NCBI GenBank assembly: GCA_963763135.1
Contig: CAVXNJ010000004.1
Location: 310,001 to 374,000, forward strand
Source: JANMZO01 sp963763135
GTDB taxonomy: Bacteria; Actinomycetota; Acidimicrobiia; Acidimicrobiales; JANYDT01
Length of the DNA: 64,000 nucleotides
Direction: 5' to 3'
Part shown: positions 1 through 8,333 of the stretch, piece after piece
Numbering within the stretch: the stretch's first letter is position 1
How the letters are laid out: each line of letters starts with the position of its first letter
The notes under the pieces: model-generated
Told to the model about the DNA's origin: nothing
Seen by the model: the letters and a program-made list of their open reading frames with translations, nothing else
Database searches by the model: none
Made by a program: the position numbers and the translations under genes

Positions 1-566
1 GGAACGAGACCGAGCCGTGCGGGTATCGACGGCTTGCGCGTCGTTGCCGGGGTACGTGTCGGCGTCGAACGACGGGCGGCGGCGGATTTGCGGGTGGTTG
101 TCGGTACGGTCGATTTCGGTACGGTCGATTTCTTGACGGTCGATTTCGGTACGGTGGTCGTCGGCTGATCCCCGCGCTCACCCGTCGTGGTGGTCGGGGG
201 TTTCGTCGTGGTCGTCGTCGAATCCGGAGCAACGACGGGGGGAGTCGTGGTCGACGTGGTGGTGGTCGCCCGTTTTGGATCGTCGGGAATGGGATCCGGT
301 CGCAACGGAACCGCGGTGCGTGTGGCGGGTGTTTCGACCCGCTCTTTCAGGATTGGCCGGGGAGTTTCCGGCGTTGGCGGCATCGTGGTCGTGGTTGTGC
401 TCGTCGTGGTCGTGCTAGTCGTGGGTGTGGGGATGGTTGTTGATGGCGGGGCGGAAGTAGCTACGGTCGTTGGAGCCGATGTCGTGGTGCTCGTCGGTTG
501 TGGTGTCGTCGTCGTTGATGTCGATGGCTGTGAAGTCGACGTTGTTGTAGACGTTGATGGTGTGTG
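1..566 (-). other. Ser/Thr/Pro-rich open frame continuing past the DUF1501 stop codon
   Basis: Reading the minus strand in the same phase as the DUF1501 gene, the frame stays open for about 188 codons from the TAA at 567-569 to the window edge. It encodes a Thr/Ser/Pro-rich chain with runs such as TSTTTTS and PTTTTTK, exactly the composition of the DUF1501 tail. No ATG start with a ribosome-binding site is evident. It is either the end of the DUF1501 protein separated by a nonsense change or sequencing error, or the upstream part of another surface protein. No other gene is visible here. Confidence 0.45.
106..150. repeat. 15-bp tandem repeat, about three units
   Basis: ACGGTCGATTTC begins at 106, 121 and 136, a 15-bp period. 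On the minus strand in the open frame this encodes a KSTVP-type pentapeptide repeated about three to four times, so it is a coding repeat in a low-complexity linker and not an intergenic array. Confidence 0.8.
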
Positions 567-2210
567 TTAGAAGTCGTCGTTGTGTGTTGTCGTTGATGGT
601 GTTGTCGTTGATGGTGCTGTCGTGGAAGTGGTTGTGTTACCCGGTGCCGAGGTCGTACTCGATGGTGACGTGGTCGTCGAGCTCGAAGGTGTTGTCGTCG
701 ACGTGGTTGTGTTGCCCGGTGCCGTGGTCGTCGAGGGTGTGGTGGTGGACGAGGTGGTCGGCGGCGAGGTAGTGGTCGACGCAATGGTGGTCGTCGAGAC
801 AACCGTTGTCGATGTGGTCGATGTCGTCGATGTCGTCGACGTGGAACTCGACGTGGTGGTTGATGTCGTGGTCGGCGAAGTATCAGTAAGTGCGCTGAGA
901 AATGGCACCGGGGTGTTGGCGACTCCGAGGATCGCAGCGTCGTCTGCGCCGAGGACGCCCCGCAACACGCTGGCGTACACCTGTCGGAAATCGGTTGTGG
1001 CGACGAGATTCCCGTCGTCATCGAGGTTCGTGAGATCAGGTGAACTGCCGTAGACCCCGCCCCGAACGGGATCTCCGACGGCGATCATGCACGATGACGA
1101 ACCGTGATCAGTTCCGAAGGAGTCATTTGATTCGGCGCGACGACCGAACTCTGACCAGGTCACTACCGTTACCTTCGAGCGATAGGTCGGGCTCAGAAGT
1201 TGAAACATCGCTTCGATCGATGTGTCGAGGTCGGTCAACAGCTCGGCGTGCCACGGCAGCTGATCGCTGTGGGTATCGAATCCTCCGAAGCTTGTGTTGA
1301 ACACCCGACCGCCCAGCCCGGCATTGATGAGGTTCGCTGCCATCAACAGCTGACGCTTCAGCGACGAACCATTGAGGCCGGTGTATGCCGCACGCGACGC
1401 CACTGCGGCGTCGATGGCCCGCACATTCACGGTCGCCAGTCGATCTCCGAGGGGACCGAAACCGGTGGGTTGCGAACCGATGGACCGCAAGGCTGTTGTC
1501 ACCCGCGTTTCACTGTTGCTGGTGGGATTGCTACCCAGGGCGGCGCCGGCCCAGAGCGGAAGACCGAGTGCTGATGACACGGACCCACGCACGATCGGGG
1601 GGACCGACGTGCCGAGGCTGACCATTTTCAGAGGATTGCCATCGTCGGCTCCGTCGTACCATCGCCCGAGCCACCCCGTGCGGGCCGCGTTGAACGCGGT
1701 CCCGCCGGTGCCCGTGCCCGCCGACCAATGGTCCCCGGAACTGAAATGGCTGAGGTTCGGCGGGTTGTAACCGACGTTGCGAATGAGTGCCACCTGGCCG
1801 TTGCCGAAGCGCGTGGCCAGATTGGCGAGCGAAGGGTGGAGTCCGGTGTCAGCGGAGACCGCGATCGGTGAAGCTATCGCGACTGTCTTTCGGAGATCGT
1901 TGTAGCGCCCCGTCTGGGTTCCGCCGGGAATCACCGTGTTCAGCCCGTCATTTCCGCCACCGAGGTACACAAGAACCAAGACGCCGTCGGTTGACGACGG
2001 GGCGGCCTGGCCGAGGATGCTGGCCATGGCCTGGCGGACCGGACCGAGTTGTGTCGCGGCGAGATGTCCGCCGCCGACCAGGCCGGCAAGTTGCAGGAAG
2101 TTGCGACGCGAAAGCTGGCCGGTGCGAAGCGCGTGCTTGGCGACATGATTCGCGAAGCCCTCGGCATCAAGGTCGGTGGGCCGTTCGGCGTGCTGTCGTG
2201 TTGCGTTCAT
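567..2210 (-). CDS. DUF1501 family Tat-exported protein with Thr/Ser-rich tail
   Basis: The 547-residue protein starts with a twin-arginine signal (SRRNFLQLAGLVGG at about 34-47), so export in folded form is expected. The body matches the DUF1501 family (sulfatase/alkaline-phosphatase-like fold, function not established): VLVYLGGGNDGLNT near residue 80, a GGFDTHSDQ segment and a WSEFGRR segment are typical. From about residue 450 it becomes a long Thr/Ser/Pro tail, probably a wall-spanning linker. It lies 9 nt downstream of the DUF1800 gene, the usual partner, with AAGAGG before the ATG. The tail stops with an odd HNDDF end, while the same frame remains open beyond the stop. Confidence 0.88.
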   Translation of the reverse strand: MNATRQHAERPTDLDAEGFANHVAKHALRTGQLSRRNFLQLAGLVGGGHLAATQLGPVRQAMASILGQAAPSSTDGVLVLVYLGGGNDGLNTVIPGGTQTGRYNDLRKTVAIASPIAVSADTGLHPSLANLATRFGNGQVALIRNVGYNPPNLSHFSSGDHWSAGTGTGGTAFNAARTGWLGRWYDGADDGNPLKMVSLGTSVPPIVRGSVSSALGLPLWAGAALGSNPTSNSETRVTTALRSIGSQPTGFGPLGDRLATVNVRAIDAAVASRAAYTGLNGSSLKRQLLMAANLINAGLGGRVFNTSFGGFDTHSDQLPWHAELLTDLDTSIEAMFQLLSPTYRSKVTVVTWSEFGRRAESNDSFGTDHGSSSCMIAVGDPVRGGVYGSSPDLTNLDDDGNLVATTDFRQVYASVLRGVLGADDAAILGVANTPVPFLSALTDTSPTTTSTTTSSSTSTTSTTSTTSTTVVSTTTIASTTTSPPTTSSTTTPSTTTAPGNTTTSTTTPSSSTTTSPSSTTSAPGNTTTSTTAPSTTTPSTTTHNDDF

Positions 2211-2219
2211 GGCGGCCTC

Positions 2220-3512
2220 TTAAGCGAGCTGAAACTCTGGCGTAAGCGAGAGCAGGCGGATGATGTTGTAACGCTCCCGGGTTCCCCCGGCGGTGCGCTC
2301 GGCAGCTACCCAGGCCTCGAGGGCTTGCCGGGTGCCGGCGGACAGGCGATCGATCCACAACGCGTCGGTTGCGGCCGTGACCGCATCTGTTGGGGTCATG
2401 GCCAGTATCGGGTTCAAGAAGCCGGCGTTCGTAGCCCCGAGCGCAATCGAAGAGGCCACGTCCTCTTTGATCCATGACACGGTCTCGGTCAACCAGGCTT
2501 GATTCTGCTTCCAGCCCGATACGTTGGGTGGCTCGAACAGGCCCTGCCCCATGTCGACCATCTGGTAGTCGATGTCGAGATCGAACGCAGACACGCCGGT
2601 CGTCTTCAGGAGTGTGACCACCCAGTCCACCGGCGGTCGAACCAGCCCGGTCTTGACGGCGGCCGAATAGAACTCGGATCGATTGAATATCTTCCGCAGG
2701 AACGACCCGATATTCCAGTTGGAGCTGAGGAGGTCGGTAGATAGATTCGAAATAAGTACCGGATCCGTGGTGGGGGCGGCGAAAAATGACCATAGCTTCT
2801 TTGCGATGAAAGTCGCACAAATGCTTGACCGGGATCCCCGGACCATCTCCGTAATGGTCTGTGGGCCGTCCCAGTTTCTGGTGAGTCCGAAGATGGTTTT
2901 GTTGTTGTAGTCGTGATCCCAGGAATGGAACTCCGCCCCCTGCACGCCCTGTTGGGTCCACAGCACTCCGTACCCCGACCACGCGCGAGCCATGGCAACC
3001 ACGTCGGCCTGGGTGTAGCCCTGATCCACGCCGAGCATGAACAGCTCCATAAGTTCGCGTGCGAAGTTCTCGTTTGGTGCCGACTTCACGTTCGAGAAGT
3101 TGTCGAGGTACAGCAACATGGCGGGGTCAAGGGCGACCGCTTGAGCCAAAGCCTCGAAATCACCGAATGCGTGTTGTCGCAATAGATGGTTTTGCTGGTA
3201 CATCAGGTTGATGTCACCAACCTTTGAATATGACGAAACAAAGTGACCATGCCAGAAGAATGTCAACTTCTCCTGGAGTGGATTGGGCACGGTGGCCATG
3301 CGATTCATCCACCATCTACGCAAATGCAGCCAATTCTCCCAGTCGGTCGCGTAAGGCCATGCGATGTCGTCGGCTGGGTTGGCGCTCACGTCCAGTACCC
3401 GGTCGACTGCTTCGGCCAGCGTCAGTTGTGAAAGTTCAGCCACCAGAGCGGGCGGTGCTCCGAAACCGGTGCGTCGGAGCAGGTGTGCGATATCGCTGGG
3501 GTCGACCGGCAT
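2220..3512 (-). CDS. DUF1800 family protein
   Basis: I chose the internal ATG at 3512 (protein begins MPVDPSDIAHLLRRTGFG) because a GAGAGAG purine tract precedes it; an upstream start at 3554 would add 14 residues of non-conserved sequence. About 430 residues. Family hallmarks are the N-terminal HLLRRTGFG, the WYxRM-like WWMNRMATVPNPLQEKLTFFW region, FARELMELFMLG, and a C-terminal PPNVSGW. DUF1800 proteins are almost always encoded beside DUF1501 proteins, as here; their biochemical role is unknown. Confidence 0.9.
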   Translation of the reverse strand: MPVDPSDIAHLLRRTGFGAPPALVAELSQLTLAEAVDRVLDVSANPADDIAWPYATDWENWLHLRRWWMNRMATVPNPLQEKLTFFWHGHFVSSYSKVGDINLMYQQNHLLRQHAFGDFEALAQAVALDPAMLLYLDNFSNVKSAPNENFARELMELFMLGVDQGYTQADVVAMARAWSGYGVLWTQQGVQGAEFHSWDHDYNNKTIFGLTRNWDGPQTITEMVRGSRSSICATFIAKKLWSFFAAPTTDPVLISNLSTDLLSSNWNIGSFLRKIFNRSEFYSAAVKTGLVRPPVDWVVTLLKTTGVSAFDLDIDYQMVDMGQGLFEPPNVSGWKQNQAWLTETVSWIKEDVASSIALGATNAGFLNPILAMTPTDAVTAATDALWIDRLSAGTRQALEAWVAAERTAGGTRERYNIIRLLSLTPEFQLA

Positions 3513-3778
3513 GAACTCTCTCAGTCTCTGATCGTGACAACCGGCGCGCGGCATCGATCAGGTTTACGAATTGGTCCCTCGTAACTTCGACGCGAACCCC
3601 GTATTTCTTGAGTTGTGTGTCGATGTTCAGAACTGCAAAACCGGGCTCGAATCCTCATTTGTGCGTGCTGGCGACAACCCTGACCGGGCAGTTCACGCAG
3701 TGGCCTGACGTTCGTTCGATCTACGGGTCCCGAGGCGGGTTCGACGAGTGAAAACTCGGCGACGAACGTTAAGGAAAC
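3513..3778. other. intergenic region between divergent DUF1800 and ppdK
   Basis: Divergent spacer holding promoters for both directions. Apart from the candidate ppdK promoter just downstream I see no gene, RNA or repeat. Confidence 0.6.
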
Positions 3779-3807
3779 TTGCCATCACGCTGAGCGGCGA
3801 CTATTAG
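3779..3807 (+). promoter_or_regulatory. candidate ppdK promoter
   Basis: TTGCCA (3779-3784), a 17-bp spacer and TATTAG (3802-3807) resemble a housekeeping -35/-10 pair. The expected start of transcription lies only about 10-20 nt before the ATG at 3828, and no clear ribosome-binding site is seen, so the message may have a very short leader. Confidence 0.4.
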
Positions 3808-3827
3808 CGAGTATCCTTTGCGCCGCC

Positions 3828-6572
3828 ATGGTTACCACCACTTCCAAATCAACCAGCCCTAAGTCGCGTAAGGCGGCTCCGGCTGTAGCGCAGTTGACGT
3901 ACTCGTTCGACCATAAGCACAAGGTCGCCCCGATGAAGCTCAAGGATCTTCTCGGTGGAAAGGGCGCAAACCTCGCGGAGATGACGAGCGTACTGAAGCT
4001 GCCCGTACCTCCCGGGTTCACGATTTCGACCGACGCCTGCCGCACCTACATGGTGAGCGGCTGGGCCAAGGGCCTCGACGCCGAGATCGCTACGCAGGTT
4101 GCGAAGATCGAGGGTCAGATGGGCCGCAAGCTCGGCGACGCGAAGAACCCGCTGCTCGTCTCGGTCCGGTCGGGCGCCAAGTTCTCGATGCCCGGCATGA
4201 TGGACACCGTCTTGAACCTTGGCCTCAACGACAAGACCGTTGTCGGCCTGGCCAACGTCATGAACGACGAGCGTTTCGCCTACGACTCGTACCGTCGTTT
4301 CATCTCGATGTACGGCCGCATCGTGCTCGGTATCGAAGGCCACTACTTCGAGCATGTCTTCGAGAACATCAAGAAGAAGTCCAAGGCCGGCAACGACGCG
4401 CAGATCCCCGCCGCCTCACTTCAGACGATGTGCGAAGAATTCAAAAAGATCGTTCAGAAGCACACCAAGGCCGAGTTCCCGCAGGACCCCAAGGTCCAGC
4501 TGAAGGGCGCCGTTGAGGCAGTGTTCAAGTCATGGAACGGTGCACGCGCCATTGCGTACCGCGTCCGTGAGCGCATCCCGCACGAACTCGGCACCGCCGT
4601 CAACGTGCAGGCGATGGTGTTCGGCAATATCGACGACAACTGCGGAACGGGCGTCGGATTCACCCGCAACGCGTCGACAGGCGAGAACAAGCCCTACGGC
4701 GATTATCTGACCAATGCTCAGGGCGAAGACGTCGTCGCCGGTATCCGCAACACGGAGACGCTCGAAGATCTCGCCCGGACGTTCCCCAAGTGCTACACCG
4801 AACTCCTCGAAATCTTCGACCGCCTCGAAGCGCACTACCAAGACATGTGCGATACCGAGTTCACGATCGAGCAGGGCAAGCTCTGGATGCTCCAAACCCG
4901 CGTGGGTAAGCGCACCGGTGCGGCCACGTTGAAGATGGCCGTCGATATGACGAAGCCGTCGGGCAAGACGAAGTGGAAGATCAGCAGGGAAGAGGCGGTC
5001 ATGCGGGTTACCGCCGACGCCCTCGACCAGGTCCTGCATCCTCAGTTCTCGGCCAAGGGTGCCGTGCTCGCCAAGGGTCTCGGCGCATCGCCCGGTGCCG
5101 CCGTGGGCAAGGTGTACTTCACCGCTGACTCGGCGGTCGACGCCGAAGAGCGCGGCGAAGCCGTCATTCTGGTCCGCAACGAGACCTCGCCGGAAGACGT
5201 CCACGGCATGATGGTCGCCAAGGGCATCCTGACCGCCCGCGGTGGTCTCGTGTCGCACGCGGCCGTCGTGGCCCGCGGTTGGGGCACGCCTGCCGTCGTC
5301 GGTGCCGAATCGGTGAAGATCGTCAACGACAAGCACTTCGAAGTCGGTGGCACCATCGTCCGCGAGGGCGACGTTATTTCGATCGACGGCGCCAGCGGCG
5401 ATGTGATGCTCGGTGCCATCAGCGTTGAGGCCGGCGAGCCGCCTGCCGAGTTCAACATCGTCCTCGGCTGGGCCGACGAGATCCGTAAAGGCACGAAGAA
5501 GGTACGTGGACTTAAGGTTCGTGCCAACGCCGACAACGGCCCCGATTCCAAGAACGCCCGCAAGTACGGCGCTGAAGGCATTGGCCTGTGTCGGACCGAG
5601 CACATGTTCCTCGCCGAGGACCGTCTGCCGATCGTTCGCGAGATGATCCTGGCCGAGACGCCGAAGGAAGAAACCGCAGCGCTCGAGAAGCTCCGCAAGG
5701 CGCAGAAGGCCGACTTCGAAGAGATCCTCCTGGAGATGGACGGCCTTCCCGTCACCGTCCGTCTGCTCGACCCGCCGCTCCACGAGTTCCTCCCGAAGAC
5801 CGAAGAACTGCACCTGAAGAAGGTCACAACCGGGCTCACGGACCTTGAGGAGAAGTTGTTGGCCGCAGCCACGGCCTGGCACGAATTCAACCCGATGCTT
5901 GGTACCCGCGGCGTTCGCCTCGGAGTCGTCAAGCCCGGCCTTTACGCCATGCAAGTACGCGCGCTTATGGAAGCCGCGGCGGCTCGGGTGAAGAAGGGTG
6001 GCCATCCGGTCATCGAGGTCATGATCCCGCTGACCGTCACCCGGGAAGAGCTGGCGATGGCCCGCAAATGGTGTGAAGACGCGATTGCCGAGACCAAGGC
6101 CAAGATGGACCCCAAGGCCGCGAAGTTCCTCGACGTCACGATCGGCACGATGGTCGAAACCCCGCGTGCAGCGATCCGCTCCGACGAGATCGCCGAAGAA
6201 GCCGACTTCTTCTCCTACGGCACCAACGACCTTACGCAGATGACGTTCGGCTTCAGCCGCGACGACGTCGAAGGTCGCATGATGTCGGCGTACCTGGAGC
6301 AGGGCCTGCTCAAGCGCAACCCGTTCGAGACCCTCGACCAGAGCGGTGTCGGATCGCTCGTCAAGGAATCGGCAGTGAAGGGCCGGGCCGCGAAGCCGAA
6401 TCTGAAGCTCGGTGTGTGTGGCGAGCACGGTGGCGACCCCGAGTCGATCACGTTCTTCTACAACGCCGGTCTCGATTACGTTTCGTGCTCGCCGTTCCGC
6501 ATCCCGATCGCACGTCTCTCAGCTGCGCAGGCAGTTCTGGGCGCAAGCGCCGGGGCGAGCCGCACCGCCTGA
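3828..6572 (+). CDS. ppdK: pyruvate, phosphate dikinase
   Basis: Interconverts pyruvate + ATP + phosphate with phosphoenolpyruvate + AMP + diphosphate in the cytoplasm. The 914-residue length fits the family. Seen in order: N-terminal nucleotide-binding domain (LLGGKGANLAEM near 42, SGAKFSMPGMMDTVLNLG near 125), the phosphohistidine domain with ARGGLVSHAAVVARGWGTP, whose catalytic His is about residue 477, and the PEP/pyruvate barrel ending with GVCGEHGGDP, Cys about 864. A roughly 20-residue Thr/Ser/Lys-rich extension precedes the conserved start. It is monocistronic, with its own hairpin terminator. Confidence 0.97.
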   Translation: MVTTTSKSTSPKSRKAAPAVAQLTYSFDHKHKVAPMKLKDLLGGKGANLAEMTSVLKLPVPPGFTISTDACRTYMVSGWAKGLDAEIATQVAKIEGQMGRKLGDAKNPLLVSVRSGAKFSMPGMMDTVLNLGLNDKTVVGLANVMNDERFAYDSYRRFISMYGRIVLGIEGHYFEHVFENIKKKSKAGNDAQIPAASLQTMCEEFKKIVQKHTKAEFPQDPKVQLKGAVEAVFKSWNGARAIAYRVRERIPHELGTAVNVQAMVFGNIDDNCGTGVGFTRNASTGENKPYGDYLTNAQGEDVVAGIRNTETLEDLARTFPKCYTELLEIFDRLEAHYQDMCDTEFTIEQGKLWMLQTRVGKRTGAATLKMAVDMTKPSGKTKWKISREEAVMRVTADALDQVLHPQFSAKGAVLAKGLGASPGAAVGKVYFTADSAVDAEERGEAVILVRNETSPEDVHGMMVAKGILTARGGLVSHAAVVARGWGTPAVVGAESVKIVNDKHFEVGGTIVREGDVISIDGASGDVMLGAISVEAGEPPAEFNIVLGWADEIRKGTKKVRGLKVRANADNGPDSKNARKYGAEGIGLCRTEHMFLAEDRLPIVREMILAETPKEETAALEKLRKAQKADFEEILLEMDGLPVTVRLLDPPLHEFLPKTEELHLKKVTTGLTDLEEKLLAAATAWHEFNPMLGTRGVRLGVVKPGLYAMQVRALMEAAAARVKKGGHPVIEVMIPLTVTREELAMARKWCEDAIAETKAKMDPKAAKFLDVTIGTMVETPRAAIRSDEIAEEADFFSYGTNDLTQMTFGFSRDDVEGRMMSAYLEQGLLKRNPFETLDQSGVGSLVKESAVKGRAAKPNLKLGVCGEHGGDPESITFFYNAGLDYVSCSPFRIPIARLSAAQAVLGASAGASRTA

Positions 6573-6578
6573 TGCATG

Positions 6579-6607
6579 AAGGGTGCGAACCTTTGGTTCG
6601 CACCCTT
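6579..6607 (+). terminator. intrinsic terminator-like hairpin after ppdK
   Basis: A perfect 12-bp stem (AAGGGTGCGAAC / GTTCGCACCCTT) with a 5-nt loop starts 6 nt after the ppdK stop. Only a short T tract follows, so it could also work as a messenger stabiliser. Confidence 0.7.
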
Positions 6608-6633
6608 TGACGGCGGGGTAGAAGGCATTCGAC

Positions 6634-7110
6634 ATGATCAACGTCGTGCTCTTCCAGCCCGAGAACCCGTTCAACACGGGTGCGGCGATCCGTACCTGTG
6701 CGTTGCTCGGTGCCGCACTCCATTTGATCCGGCCATACGGCTTCACGGGGCTCGACGACGATGTTCGTCGGGCCTCGATGTCGTATATCGACGTCGTGCA
6801 ACTCGCTGAATACGCGTCGTGGCCGGAATTCCTACGTTCGCATAGTAATCCGCCGCCACGCATCTTCACAATGTGGGATGAGGGATCGGTGTCGCACACC
6901 TCCGCTGGTTTCGTCGATGGTGACTTTATGGTCTTCGGTCGGGAATCGGTGGGCCTGCCGGCCGAGATCACGAGCGGATTCCCGTCGTTGCGGATTGAGA
7001 TGCCCGGAGTCGCCGGGACCATTCGCTCCGATCATCGGGATCACAGCCTGAACCTTTCGGTCAGCATCGGGATCGCCGTCGCCGAGGCCAATCGTCAGCT
7101 ACGGCGGTAG
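6634..7110 (+). CDS. trmL: tRNA (cytidine(34)-2'-O)-methyltransferase TrmL-like (SPOUT family)
   Basis: A 158-residue protein covering a minimal SPOUT methyltransferase. The N-terminus VLFQPENPFNTGAAIRTC, the FMVFGRESVGLP motif and the C-terminal knot HSLNLSVSIGIAVAEA are the conserved blocks. Family members methylate the wobble nucleotide ribose of tRNA-Leu isoacceptors. AGAAGG precedes the ATG. It follows ppdK after the hairpin and faces the next gene convergently. Confidence 0.9.
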   Translation: MINVVLFQPENPFNTGAAIRTCALLGAALHLIRPYGFTGLDDDVRRASMSYIDVVQLAEYASWPEFLRSHSNPPPRIFTMWDEGSVSHTSAGFVDGDFMVFGRESVGLPAEITSGFPSLRIEMPGVAGTIRSDHRDHSLNLSVSIGIAVAEANRQLRR

Positions 7111-7165
7111 CCGACGCAAATGCTCGGGACCGATCCTCGTCGAAGGAGAGGTGCCGGGAAGGTTG

Positions 7166-7999
7166 CTAACGGGCCATAGCCGGGGAAACCCGCCGGGCGT
7201 CGTCGATCAGGTTCTTCAACGTTGATCCGGGTCTACCGACCAGCACGGCGACACCGAGACCCGAGGCGGCCTCAATGAGCTCATCAACGGCGGCCTGCTC
7301 GCTGAAGGTCACCGAGATGACGAGGAGATCAGCGAAACTCTCCTTCACGAACTGGAGAACTTCGGCCACCGGCAGATCAGAGCCGAGGTGGTGCACGCGC
7401 CACCGGTCGTCGCGAAGTACGAGCGAGGCCATGATGCTCGGCAAACGGTGGCATTCACCGGCGGGCGTTGTGATGACGGCGGTGCCCCGTGGGCGGCCTC
7501 TCGGATAGCTCGTGAGGCGACTCATCGTTCGCTCGATAATTGCGGTCGCTCGATGCTCGTGAGCGATGCTCAGCCGCCCATCGTGCCATTCGTTGCCGAT
7601 CCAAGACAGCACCGGCCCGAAGAGGTTTTCGCAGATGTCGAGGGTGGAAACCTGACCAGAGTGCAGCCGTTCGACGATCGCCCAGGATTCGAGCTCGTCG
7701 CCGGCCAGGACGTGTTGCTGAAAGCGCTCCTGCAGCTGCGCCCACCGCCGCACCTGAATACGCTCGGGTGGTGCTGTCGGACGATTGCGGTCCTCGAGAA
7801 ACCGCTGAATCTCGTCTTCGGAGATCTCGTATTCAGCCGCACATTTGGTGGCCCGGAGTCGACCCTCGCGAACCCACCGGTACGCGGTTTGATAATGCAC
7901 GCCGGCGCGGTTCGCCGCCTCTTGGAGGTTCACGTGTTCGGCTGAACTCCCGTGCAATCCGTCACGGACATGCAATCCGCCAGGGACAACGTCGGACAT
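7166..7999 (-). CDS. HTH regulator with cobalamin-binding domain, CarH/LitR-like
   Basis: About 277 residues from the ATG at 7999. The N-terminus carries a MerR/excisionase-type helix-turn-helix (VNLQEAANRAGVHYQTAYRW). The middle is a B12-binding helical domain with W-x9-EH (WHDGRLSIAHEH), the signature that wraps the adenosyl group in CarH photoreceptors. The C-terminal Rossmann-like domain has ECHRLP in the place of the DxHxxG cobalt-ligand motif (the His is kept), then VHHLGSDLP. I infer a light- or B12-responsive repressor. A longer start at 8188 is possible but would run through the dnaG promoter region. It is divergent from dnaG. Confidence 0.82.
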   Translation of the reverse strand: MSDVVPGGLHVRDGLHGSSAEHVNLQEAANRAGVHYQTAYRWVREGRLRATKCAAEYEISEDEIQRFLEDRNRPTAPPERIQVRRWAQLQERFQQHVLAGDELESWAIVERLHSGQVSTLDICENLFGPVLSWIGNEWHDGRLSIAHEHRATAIIERTMSRLTSYPRGRPRGTAVITTPAGECHRLPSIMASLVLRDDRWRVHHLGSDLPVAEVLQFVKESFADLLVISVTFSEQAAVDELIEAASGLGVAVLVGRPGSTLKNLIDDARRVSPAMAR

Positions 8000-8333
8000 T
8001 CGGGCATACCCGAATCTTATACACGTGACCGGTAACTTCCCGACTTTCGGCCGCGTTGATGTCCCGTCGCTCGGAACTCCGATCTCAGATGCCCGGAGGC
8101 GTCGCTCGCATGCTCGGAGGCGTTGGCCGGATGCACCGACGCGCGAGCGCTCGGGTGTCTTGCGGCGTGGCTCGACCTGGGAACACACGCCGGAGGGTTT
8201 CCGAACGTTGTCAGACCCAGCCGGGCATACTCTGGGTACGCGAGTTTTCCACTGTTGCCGTCGCCCTGCGCAAACGGGGAGTCAGCACTGGCAGAACTTC
8301 GCATCGCGGCAGCTACGAAAGAAAGGGGCAAAC
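8000..8333. other. intergenic region with two direct repeats, between the B12 regulator and dnaG
   Basis: Holds both divergent promoters. ATGC(C/T)CGGAGGCGT occurs at 8089-8102 and 8110-8123, spaced 21 bp (two helical turns), a plausible operator for a dimeric or tetrameric regulator such as the neighbouring protein. AAAGGGG at 8324-8329 is the dnaG ribosome-binding site. No gene is seen. Confidence 0.5.

Noticed and set aside
106..150. Evenly spaced short repeats, possible CRISPR array
   Set aside because: Units are 15 bp with no spacers and encode a KSTVP repeat in a Thr-rich frame.
567..569. Stop-codon recoding at the end of DUF1501
   Set aside because: TAA has no known amino-acid recoding in these bacteria; nonsense change or error is simpler.
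580..1053. Long Val-rich plus-strand open frames opposite the DUF1501 tail
   Set aside because: They are the mirror of ACC/ACG threonine codons on the other strand; the minus frame has family homology.
4530..6428. 632-codon antisense frame inside ppdK
   Set aside because: High GC third positions create long antisense frames; ppdK is fully conserved and the antisense chain resembles nothing.
8025..8333. Longer N-terminus for DnaG
   Set aside because: Zinc-finger region begins right after the ATG at 8334, which has a strong ribosome-binding site; the extension covers the divergent promoter.
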